A DNA stretch of 64,000 nt from JAXLWB01 sp046328715 (lineage in GTDB: Bacteria; Chloroflexota; Anaerolineae; Caldilineales; Caldilineaceae), in NCBI GenBank assembly GCA_046328715.1, contig JAXLWB010000046.1, positions 1 through 64,000 of the forward strand. Reading direction: 5' to 3'. The position numbers were made by a program, and so were the translations under genes. Position 1 is the first letter of the stretch; every line of letters starts with the position of its first letter. A model generated the notes under the pieces. That model was not told the DNA's origin and did not search any database. It saw only the letters and a program-made list of their open reading frames with translations. This document shows, in pieces, positions 11,027 to 18,639 of this stretch.

Positions 11027-11254
11027 CTAAGTCGAGGTTCGTTTGCATTTGTTTTCCTCGACGCTTGGCAGGCTATCCACGATTTGCAACCAGGCAGTTT
11101 GTGTCGCCAAGTAGGCGAAAAGAGCATCCAAATTGGCAAAGTGCGTCGTTTCTTGGCTCTGAATCGATTGTGCGGTTGCACGCCAAGGGGATTGTGGGCT
11201 ATCCTGCCAAAAACGTAATATGTATGATTTATAACTTGCTTTACAGTCATCCAT
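11027..11254 (-). CDS. Small conserved hypothetical protein (YxLRxWxxxPxxPWRA type)
   Basis: A 75-residue protein starting MDDCKASYKSYILRFWQ. The core (aromatic-LR-FW, then PQSPWRA, then FANLDALFAYL) matches a recurrent small-protein pattern that I associate with Chloroflexota genomes, usually read as YLLRLWR...PWRASL...F..L..LFAFL. That recognition is from memory and no function is known to me. The frame stays open upstream to an ATG at 11320, but conservation begins near the ATG at 11254, so I chose the shorter form. Neither start has a clear Shine-Dalgarno site. It is divergent from the BTAD regulator at 11452 and shares an intergenic region with it that contains an 11-bp tandem repeat, which hints at co-regulation (inference). 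Confidence 0.6.
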   Translation of the reverse strand: MDDCKASYKSYILRFWQDSPQSPWRATAQSIQSQETTHFANLDALFAYLATQTAWLQIVDSLPSVEENKCKRTST

Positions 11255-11316
11255 AATTTGAATTTGCTTACTCTTTATGCATTGACCAGTGCCTGATATA
11301 TTCATCATAGGGGCTA

Positions 11317-11338
11317 TCATTAGTAAATCATTAGTAAT
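11317..11338 (+). promoter_or_regulatory. Two tandem 11-bp repeats, candidate operator
   Basis: TCATTAGTAAA is followed directly by TCATTAGTAAT, two 11-bp units differing at the last base. They lie 114 nt upstream of the BTAD regulator at 11452 and about 63 nt upstream of the divergent small gene. SARP/BTAD winged-helix regulators are known to bind direct repeats with 11-bp periodicity, so this is a plausible autoregulatory site. That role is inference from spacing only. Confidence 0.4.
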
Positions 11339-11451
11339 CTTTAGGGCTTTGGAAGCGGTGTGCAGAGAAGGCGGAGTGTCAGCGACTACTACAAAACAGA
11401 GCCGATTTGATCCGTAACTCTACGCTATCCGTGTGAGATTCTTCATTTGTT

Positions 11452-14400
11452 ATGAATAACTATCCGTTGCGCCTTTTGGGAGCAGGCTTGTTTGTGGATC
11501 AGGATGGAGCGCCTGTGACAATGCGTTCGCGCAAACTGCTTGCGTTGCTTGCCTATCTCATTTGTGAACACCAGGCATGCCACAGTCGTGATACGTTGAT
11601 GTTGCTGCTTTGGCCAGATGCGTCCAAAGAGAGCGCTCAGAACAATTTGCGCTTTACGCTCTCGCAACTCCGCGCACTGGGTGAAAAAGGCACCAGACCG
11701 GGCTCTGCGCTCGCTGAGATGCTCCAAAGCGATCGTCACACAGTTCAGCTTGATCCTACATGGGTCGGGCAGGCGGATGTCAATCACTTTCAGCAGCTAT
11801 TAGATTGGACACGACAGCATAGCCACAGCAGCCGCAGCCAGTGTGAATCTTGTCAGGACTACTTATTGCAAGCAGTTCAGCTTTATCAGGGTGAATTTAT
11901 GGAGGGGTTTGGACTGGAAGATTGTCCAGCCTTTGAGGAATGGCTCTTTATGCAGCGCGAACGGCTGCATGTGTTGGTGCTGGAAGCGTACAGCGACTTA
12001 GCCATCTATGCCGAAAATAACGGTGACCTGCTGGCAGCTCGTGGCTTTGCACAGTGTCAAATTGAATTGGACCCACTGCGTGAACCTGCCTACCGGCAAC
12101 AGATGCGCGTCCTAACCCGGTTGGGCGAACGCAGCGCGGCTTTGGCGATGTTTGAGCGATGCCGCACAGTCTTACGTGAAGAGTTAGGGCTGGATCCCGA
12201 GCCAGAGACACGTTCACTCTTTGGTCAACTGCTGGAGGGCGACGTTGCAACCAATGCAACGGTGTCACTGCCGCTAATCACAGACGCCGCCGCACCAAGC
12301 GTCCCACCTCGCTATAATTTCCCACAACAATTGACACCTTTTGTCGGGCGCGAGGAGGAGATGGCGCAGCTTCAACAACGACTGCTCAATCCAACGTATC
12401 GACTGTTGAGCATTATTGGGCCGGGTGGTATGGGCAAATCACGATTGGCGCTACAAGTTGCGACTGCCAATCAACATCTCTTTGCGGATGGGGTCTGTTT
12501 TGTGCCGCTGGCAGGTGTACAAAATGTCACTACCATACCAGGTGCGATCATGGACGCGCTGGGTGCTAGCTTCGCAACTGGTGGCGAATCGCCAACCAGC
12601 CAACTTCTGCAATTGCTTTCCCGCCAAAAAATGCTCGTAGTCATCGACAATTTTGAGCATTTGATCGAGGGGGTTGACCTGCTACTGGCAATCTTGCAGG
12701 CGGCACCGAATGTCACGCTGTTGGTGACCACGCGCGAGCAACTGAACTGTCAAGCGGAGGATCGATTTACGCTGGATGGATTAGCCACACCTTCCCAAGT
12801 TGCTCTCGCCCAGGTTGATTTCGCTGACGCTGGAAATTATGCCGCGGTGCGCCTTTTTTGTGAGCGGGCCTATCGCTTGAACAAGCATTTCAAGCTCAAT
12901 GCGGAAAATTGTCCGGCTGTAGTACGGATCTGCCAATTGGTGGAAGGGATGCCTTTGGCGATTGAGTTGGCGGCGACCTGGATCGAGGACTTTGATTGCG
13001 CCGATCTAGCGGTTGCCATCGCCCAGAATCAGTCGATCCTGGCAACGACACAACGGGATATCCCAGCCCGCCATCGCAGTATGCAGGCAGTCTTTGACTA
13101 CTCGTGGCAGTTGCTTACTGGGCGTGAGCAACGCATTCTCAGTCAGCTAGCCCTCTGTCAGGGGCGCTTTTCGCAGCGGATCGCCAGTTCGCTCACAGGC
13201 GCTTCGCTGATCGATTTAGCTGGGTTACGCTATAAATCCCTTTTGCGTGTTACGGATGCTGGCTATTACGATTTTCACCCGTTGATTCGTGGTTTTGCAG
13301 TGGCAATGTTGGATTCGGCAACACAAGCACAAGCCGAGGAACGATTGGCTACGCTCTATCTCCAGCATGTGGCTGCGCAGGCTGTGACCCTGATTGGCGC
13401 TACCCCACAAGAGGCGCTCAACAAGATCGAACGCGAATTGGATAATGTGCAGCAAGCCTGGCGTTGGGCAGCGACAAAAGTGTGTAGCGATCTGCTGCTG
13501 CAAAGCGTCGATGCGTTGGGCGAGTATTATGCCGCCAGTGGACGGAATGGCGAATGTGAAACCAGCTTTTTGCCCTTGTTGCAGCAACTGTTGAGGCAGC
13601 CAGCGGTTGATGAAAGCTGCGCCTTGCTTTGTTTGCATTTGCTCGATAGGCTCTGTCGTGCACTTACCTTGCAAACCAAACTCACCGATGCGCAACAGTG
13701 GGCGCAAAGACTAATTGCGCTCGCCCAGAGGTTCGTCAACCGTGAATTTGAAGCGCGTGGCATACAGCAATGGGGATCCGCCCTGGATGCAGATGGCAAA
13801 AAGGTCGCCGCCCGCCAAAAATTTGAAGAGGCTTTGTTCCTTGCCCGCCAGGTGGAACAACCCCGCCTACTCGCTTCCATTTTACAAGATTTGGGTATCA
13901 CCTATTTGGGGGATTCGAACAGCCACGTTACCACCTACCTGCAAGAGGCATTGACCCTCGAACGAGGGCTAGGCAATCGCACGGCTGAACAGCGCATTCT
14001 GCTCTATCTTGGGATCAACTGCACACAGATGGAAGAGTACCAGGCAGGTCGCACCTATCAGTTGGAGGCGTTGAATTTGCTCAACGTGACCGGCAACCGC
14101 CCCTTGGAGATGCGCATCGTCGGTGGTTTGGGCTATACGCTGTCGATGTTGGGTGATTATCCGGCTGCACTGGAACACCTTGTGCGCGCCCGTCGTATCA
14201 GCCAGGAGATTGGGTGGCGATTGCAGGAGAGTTACGCATTACACAATCTATGCTGTCTGCAACGCAAACAGGGAAATTTCGACCTCGCCGTAGAATATGG
14301 CAAGGAATCCTTACGTGTTGCACTCCAACAAGATTCAGAAGATGCCGCAAACTGGGCCCGTTTCCATCTCGGCTATGCTCTCTTGGCGCGCGGTGACCTG

Positions 14401-14781
14401 GCGCAAGCCGGTCAAACATTCCAACAGGCGTACGCTAGCTGGCAGACAGCGGGTCGGCTAAAACAGGCAGGTTGGGCAACAGCGGGGATAGCAGCAGCAC
14501 TCTTCCAACAGGGGCAGGCTACAGAGGCAGCCACACTGATCGAGCCGATTGTCCCCAGCTTGATCAAACAAGTGCCTCAGGGCGAGGAGGTCTACGAGAT
14601 GGTTCTCGCCTGTTATGCCATCCTCGCGGCCACTGGGGATCGACGCGCCTGTATGCTACTCACCACGGCTCACACCAAGCTCCAACAGAACGCCAGCAAA
14701 TTGACTGATCGACATCTGCTGCACTGTTTCTGGCAAGTGCCTGCCCATCGAAAAATTCGCGAGCTGTGCAGTCACGATTGA
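11452..14781 (+). CDS. BTAD/NB-ARC/TPR STAND-type transcriptional regulator (paralog 1)
   Basis: 1109 residues. The N-terminal winged helix (about 1-95, OmpR/SARP type) is followed by a bacterial transcriptional activation domain (about 100-260, with EEWLFMQRERLHVLVLEAY and the REELGLDPEPETRSLF end). Next comes an NB-ARC/AAA-type ATPase starting FVGREEEMAQL, with Walker A GPGGMGKS at 323-330 and Walker B MLVVIDNFEHL at 394-404. A long helical TPR array (about 600-1100) completes it. Family members are ATP-dependent switch regulators: the TPR array is thought to sense a ligand or partner and the winged helix binds promoters. A CESC motif lies between winged helix and BTAD. It is followed after 199 nt by a close paralog in the same orientation, indicating tandem duplication. 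No clear ribosome site precedes the ATG. The target genes are unknown; the divergent small gene and giant gene are candidates. Confidence 0.9.
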   Translation: MNNYPLRLLGAGLFVDQDGAPVTMRSRKLLALLAYLICEHQACHSRDTLMLLLWPDASKESAQNNLRFTLSQLRALGEKGTRPGSALAEMLQSDRHTVQLDPTWVGQADVNHFQQLLDWTRQHSHSSRSQCESCQDYLLQAVQLYQGEFMEGFGLEDCPAFEEWLFMQRERLHVLVLEAYSDLAIYAENNGDLLAARGFAQCQIELDPLREPAYRQQMRVLTRLGERSAALAMFERCRTVLREELGLDPEPETRSLFGQLLEGDVATNATVSLPLITDAAAPSVPPRYNFPQQLTPFVGREEEMAQLQQRLLNPTYRLLSIIGPGGMGKSRLALQVATANQHLFADGVCFVPLAGVQNVTTIPGAIMDALGASFATGGESPTSQLLQLLSRQKMLVVIDNFEHLIEGVDLLLAILQAAPNVTLLVTTREQLNCQAEDRFTLDGLATPSQVALAQVDFADAGNYAAVRLFCERAYRLNKHFKLNAENCPAVVRICQLVEGMPLAIELAATWIEDFDCADLAVAIAQNQSILATTQRDIPARHRSMQAVFDYSWQLLTGREQRILSQLALCQGRFSQRIASSLTGASLIDLAGLRYKSLLRVTDAGYYDFHPLIRGFAVAMLDSATQAQAEERLATLYLQHVAAQAVTLIGATPQEALNKIERELDNVQQAWRWAATKVCSDLLLQSVDALGEYYAASGRNGECETSFLPLLQQLLRQPAVDESCALLCLHLLDRLCRALTLQTKLTDAQQWAQRLIALAQRFVNREFEARGIQQWGSALDADGKKVAARQKFEEALFLARQVEQPRLLASILQDLGITYLGDSNSHVTTYLQEALTLERGLGNRTAEQRILLYLGINCTQMEEYQAGRTYQLEALNLLNVTGNRPLEMRIVGGLGYTLSMLGDYPAALEHLVRARRISQEIGWRLQESYALHNLCCLQRKQGNFDLAVEYGKESLRVALQQDSEDAANWARFHLGYALLARGDLAQAGQTFQQAYASWQTAGRLKQAGWATAGIAAALFQQGQATEAATLIEPIVPSLIKQVPQGEEVYEMVLACYAILAATGDRRACMLLTTAHTKLQQNASKLTDRHLLHCFWQVPAHRKIRELCSHD

Positions 14782-14811
14782 TTCGTCTCATTTTAAAAAG
14801 TAGAACCACGA

Positions 14812-14882
14812 AAGGCACGAATCACACGAAAAATTGCAAATACTTGTTTCATTTCCCATTCTCTTTTCGTGTTTTTGTGTAT
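14812..14882. repeat. Imperfect inverted repeat, CACGAAA type
   Basis: Downstream of the first BTAD gene, CACACGAAAA (14823-14832) faces TTTTCGTGT (14874-14882). The flanking text (ACCACGAAAGGCACGAA) resembles the widespread CACGAAAGGCACGAA class of intergenic repeats. No run of T follows, so I regard it as a repeat element rather than a classic terminator. Confidence 0.45.
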
Positions 14883-14916
14883 TGTATAGTCAAAAAAGGC
14901 TTTCAGAAGGTTTCTA

Positions 14917-14950
14917 GGGGTACACTTTTTAACAGCAAAAAGTATACCCC
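14917..14950. promoter_or_regulatory. 34-bp palindrome upstream of BTAD paralog 2, candidate operator
   Basis: GGGGTACACTTTTT (14917-14930) and AAAAAGTATACCCC (14937-14950) are 14-bp arms with one mismatch around a 6-nt loop. The site ends 30 nt before the ATG at 14981. A TATACA hexamer (14968-14973) sits 7 nt before that ATG, with no Shine-Dalgarno site, so the palindrome lies where a -35 region and operator would be expected. It may be an autoregulatory site. It lacks a T-run, so a terminator is less likely. Confidence 0.45.
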
Positions 14951-14980
14951 GAGTATAGAACATTCTTATACAATGATCCT

Positions 14981-17900
14981 ATGGCTACGCTTCAGATTCG
15001 TCTTTTGAGTACTGGTACCATTTGCACCGACAACGGGACGGCGCTCACGGTGCGCGCTCGCAAAGAGCTTGCAGTTTTGGTCTATCTACTCCTTGAGCAA
15101 TCACAGCCACACAGCCGCGAATCGTTACAAGCCCTCTTTTGGCAGGACTTTGACAACCAAAGCGCACGCAACAACCTACGCGTGGTGCTTTCGCACCTAC
15201 AGGCATTACTGCCTGCCGAAAAAAACGATCACAAATTACTGCTTGCCAACCGCAACGAGGTGACCATCAACCCTGAAGTTGCGTTGTGGGTCGATGCGTT
15301 AGAATTCCAACGGCTGATTGAGAAGACACAGCGGCACGATCATGCCAGCCGCAGCAATTGTAGCGAATGTCAACAGGTGTTGCTAGCCGCGGTCGATCTC
15401 TATACGGCTGAATTTCTGGCCGGTTTTGCACTGAATGATTGTCCAGCCTATGAGGAATGGCTCTTTATGCAACGCGAACGGCTGCATGTGCTGATTCTCG
15501 AAGCATACAGTGACTTAGCCATCTATGCCGAAAATAAGGGCGATCTGCGCGCAGCCCGTAGCTTTGCACAGCGTCAAATTGAACTAGACCCGCTGCGCGA
15601 ACCCGCCTATCGGCAGCAGATGCGTATTCTTGCTCGGTTGGGCGAGCGCAGTGCTGCCTTGGCCATGTTTGAGCGTTGCCGCAAAGTTTTACGCGAGGAA
15701 TTGGGACTGGACCCTGAACTAGAGACGCGTTCACTCTTTGGTCAACTGCTGGAGGGCGACGTTGCGGACGATGCAACGGCCTCGCAGTCACTGGCCACAG
15801 ATGCGTCAGCGCCAGGTGGGGCGCTTCGCTATAATTTCCCGCAGCAGTTGACCGCATTTATCGGGCGCGAAGAGGAGCTGGCACAATTTCGGCAGCGCTT
15901 GTTAGCGGCTGCCTCCCGTTTGTATACGATCGTGGGGCCGGGAGGCATGGGCAAGACGCGCTTGGCCCTACAGATTGCGCTCGAACAACTGAATCGTTTT
16001 GCGAATGGCGTTTGCTTTGTACCTTTAGCGAGCGTACAAAGTGTCTCTACCATTCCAACGGCAATGATGGAGGCATTGGGTGTCAGTCTTGTGCAGGGTG
16101 CCACTTCGCCTAGCCAACAACTTTTTAACTATCTCGCCAAGCGCCAGATGCTGCTGGTGATCGACAATTTTGAACACCTGATCGAGGGTGTGCCGCTGTT
16201 GTTGGATCTGCTACAGGCGGCACCCGATGTCACCATACTGGTGACAAGTCGTGAACAATTGAACTGTCAGGCAGAGGATCTCTTTGCGCTGCACGGCTTA
16301 GCCACGCCCAGCCAAGCGAATCTGGTCCATGCCAGCGACTATGCGTCGGTGCGCCTCTTCTGCGATCGTGCTTATCGTTTGACCAAACATTTCAAACTGA
16401 CCCCAGCTAATGCATCTGCCGTCGTAAAAATCTGTCAACAGGTTGAAGGGATGCCGCTAGCGATTGAGTTGGCCACGACCTGGCTACACGATTACGATTG
16501 TGCCGATCTGGCGACAATGCTTGCCAAAGGTCAAGCGCTTTTGGCCACAACGCAGCAAGACCTGCCAGTCCGTCATCGCAGCATGCAGGCAGTCTTTAGC
16601 CATTCATGGCAATTGTTGAACAGTGCGGAGCAACGCATTCTCAGCCAACTTGCCGTCTGCCCGGGTACCTTTTCATCTGCAGTTGCCGCCGCCATGACCG
16701 GAGCATCGCTGATCGATCTGACCCGCTTGCGTCACAAATCGTTGTTGCGCAGTGGCGGCTCTGGCTACTACGAATTTCATCCACTGATTCGCAGCTTTGC
16801 ACTGTCCATGCTGGATCAGGCAACGCGCTGCGCTGCCGAAGCGCGCATGGCCGAAACTTATTTGCAGACCGTAATCAACCAGACGGCAGCGCTCCACGGC
16901 AGTGCGCCACAAAGTGCGCTTCAATTGATCGGTCGCGAGTTAGACAATATGCAACAAGCCTGGCAATGGGCCGAAGCGCAAGGGCGTTTTGATCTTCTGC
17001 TCAAAAGCATCGAAGGGTTAGGCGAGTTCTATGTCGCTACGGGACGTAGTGCAGAGGGCGAGGCGCTGGTTTTGCCGCTGGCCCGGAAATTGCTTGCAAA
17101 CTTTGAGCGCTGCGATGAAACAAGCAAGCAACTTTGTTTGCATCTGCTGGATGAACTTTGCCGCAACTTAATCTGGCAAAGCAAAATCCCCAACGCTTTG
17201 ACTTATACAAAAAAAATGGTTGCATTGGCACGGCAAGAAGCGCAGCATGAATTTGAAGCGCGCGGTCTTAACCATTGGGGCAAAGTGCTGCGTGAGCAAG
17301 GCCAAGTCAACTCAGCTCAGCAGAGATTTGAAGAAGCCCTGGTTATTGCTCGTCAGGTTGCACAGCCAGCCTTGCTCGGTGATATTCTAAATAATTTGGG
17401 AAATACAGTGGCTGGCATGGGGCAACGTCGCCAGGCAGAAGCCTATCTGCAGGAGGGTTTACAGATCCAACGTGAGCAAGGCAATCGAATGGCAGAACAA
17501 CGCCTCTTGCTCTATCTTAGTCTCATCAAAATCGAAAATGGTGAGTACCAGGCCGGGCAACGCGATCTAATGGAAGCACTGCACTACCTACAGTTGACCG
17601 GCAACCGTCCTACGGAGGCACGGATTGTTAACGCACTGGGCTATACCGACGCCATGTTGGGCAACTATACAGCAGCCCTTGAACGTCACCATACATCCCG
17701 CCGCATCAGTCGAGAAATTCAGCAGCCAGTACAAGAGAGCCATGCCCTGCATAATCTGTGCACCGTTGAGCGCAAAAGGGGAAATTTAGAATTGGCCGAA
17801 GAATACGGGCAGGAAGCGTTGCGACTAGCGCTCGTCTATGATCTGCCCGATGCGGTCAACTATGCCCGACTCCATCTAGGCTATGTCTGGTTAGCGAAAG

Positions 17901-18340
17901 GGGATCTGGAAGAAGCAGCGTTGTCCTTCCAGCTTGCTGCCGACGGTTGGCAGACGCAACAAAGTACCAATCTGCAAAGAGAATCGCTCGTGGGGGTAGC
18001 GGCTGTGGCCTACAGACAAGATCAATTGCAACAGGCTGCCGATCTAATCAGGCCGATTGTGCCTATACTCTTGGAATGTGTACCCGATAACGTCGATGAG
18101 CCTTACGAAATGGTCCTCACTTGCTATCGAATCCTGACCGCTCTGCAAGACGAACGTGCAGCCAAACTACTTGCCACCGCCCACGCCCAATTACAGTCAC
18201 ATGCCAGCAAAATCACCGATCGACAGTTGCGGCATACCTTTTGGCAGGCCCCAGCCCATTGCCAAGTTCATGAACTGTGGCTCCAGCAAAAGGAGCAAGC
18301 GCGTCACAAATTGGATTCTGCGCTGCTACAAATCACCTGA
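14981..18340 (+). CDS. BTAD/NB-ARC/TPR STAND-type transcriptional regulator (paralog 2)
   Basis: 1119 residues with the same order as its upstream neighbour: winged helix (about 1-95), BTAD (about 100-255), NB-ARC ATPase with FIGREEELAQF then Walker A GPGGMGKT (319-326) and a LLVIDNFEHL Walker B, then TPR-like helices to the end. Long stretches are identical or near-identical to paralog 1 (for example YEEWLFMQRERLHVL and LEAYSDLAIYAEN), so the pair arose by tandem duplication, yet the upstream regions are unrelated (palindrome here, 11-bp direct repeats there). A CSEC motif occupies the position of CESC in paralog 1. The role is inferred as an ATP-gated transcription factor with an unknown signal and regulon. 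Confidence 0.9.
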   Translation: MATLQIRLLSTGTICTDNGTALTVRARKELAVLVYLLLEQSQPHSRESLQALFWQDFDNQSARNNLRVVLSHLQALLPAEKNDHKLLLANRNEVTINPEVALWVDALEFQRLIEKTQRHDHASRSNCSECQQVLLAAVDLYTAEFLAGFALNDCPAYEEWLFMQRERLHVLILEAYSDLAIYAENKGDLRAARSFAQRQIELDPLREPAYRQQMRILARLGERSAALAMFERCRKVLREELGLDPELETRSLFGQLLEGDVADDATASQSLATDASAPGGALRYNFPQQLTAFIGREEELAQFRQRLLAAASRLYTIVGPGGMGKTRLALQIALEQLNRFANGVCFVPLASVQSVSTIPTAMMEALGVSLVQGATSPSQQLFNYLAKRQMLLVIDNFEHLIEGVPLLLDLLQAAPDVTILVTSREQLNCQAEDLFALHGLATPSQANLVHASDYASVRLFCDRAYRLTKHFKLTPANASAVVKICQQVEGMPLAIELATTWLHDYDCADLATMLAKGQALLATTQQDLPVRHRSMQAVFSHSWQLLNSAEQRILSQLAVCPGTFSSAVAAAMTGASLIDLTRLRHKSLLRSGGSGYYEFHPLIRSFALSMLDQATRCAAEARMAETYLQTVINQTAALHGSAPQSALQLIGRELDNMQQAWQWAEAQGRFDLLLKSIEGLGEFYVATGRSAEGEALVLPLARKLLANFERCDETSKQLCLHLLDELCRNLIWQSKIPNALTYTKKMVALARQEAQHEFEARGLNHWGKVLREQGQVNSAQQRFEEALVIARQVAQPALLGDILNNLGNTVAGMGQRRQAEAYLQEGLQIQREQGNRMAEQRLLLYLSLIKIENGEYQAGQRDLMEALHYLQLTGNRPTEARIVNALGYTDAMLGNYTAALERHHTSRRISREIQQPVQESHALHNLCTVERKRGNLELAEEYGQEALRLALVYDLPDAVNYARLHLGYVWLAKGDLEEAALSFQLAADGWQTQQSTNLQRESLVGVAAVAYRQDQLQQAADLIRPIVPILLECVPDNVDEPYEMVLTCYRILTALQDERAAKLLATAHAQLQSHASKITDRQLRHTFWQAPAHCQVHELWLQQKEQARHKLDSALLQIT

Positions 18341-18639
18341 GAGACCGCCTGAAAAGTTGGCCGACCACATACAACTGGCAGGTCTGACAGTCCAGACGCC
18401 CCTTAGCCCCCACCAAGTTGGTACAGGATAACTCGTGGGCAGCGCCCTAAGGATGAGAGGACATCTTCTCTATCCCAGGACGCTACCTATGAGTTAGCGT
18501 AGGGTAGCCTGTAAGGCTACAACCTGAACTCATGTAACTACTAGGTGCTGCGGACATTTTGCTCACTTCATATTCCGCATTCGCATTTCACGCCTCCATT
18601 TTTGTCCTCCATAACCACTCATGTTACTATCGCGTCAGT
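18341..18639 (+). other. Gene-free stretch with three stem-loops
   Basis: I see no convincing gene here. Three hairpins follow one another: 18451-18475 (GGAT-AGAG against CTCT-ATCC), 18481-18499 (CGCTA against TAGCG) and 18504-18520 (GTAGCC against GGCTAC, 5-nt loop). They could form a structured RNA leader or terminator-like region after the BTAD gene. No T-tract follows the last stem. A promoter for the next gene lies at 18602-18630. Confidence 0.35.
18602..18630 (+). promoter_or_regulatory. Promoter of the GH99-like gene
   Basis: TTGTCC (18602-18607), a 17-nt spacer, then TACTAT (18625-18630), preceded by TG one base upstream (extended -10). The -10 ends 9 nt before the ATG at 18640, so transcription would begin at or within a few bases of the start codon. 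This supports 18640 over the in-frame upstream ATG at 18559 and suggests a leaderless mRNA. Confidence 0.5.

Noticed and set aside
10927..11250. 107-codon minus-strand frame overlapping the small gene
   Set aside because: The alternative frame at 11027-11254 carries the conserved LRxW/PWRA pattern, so this frame is the shadow.
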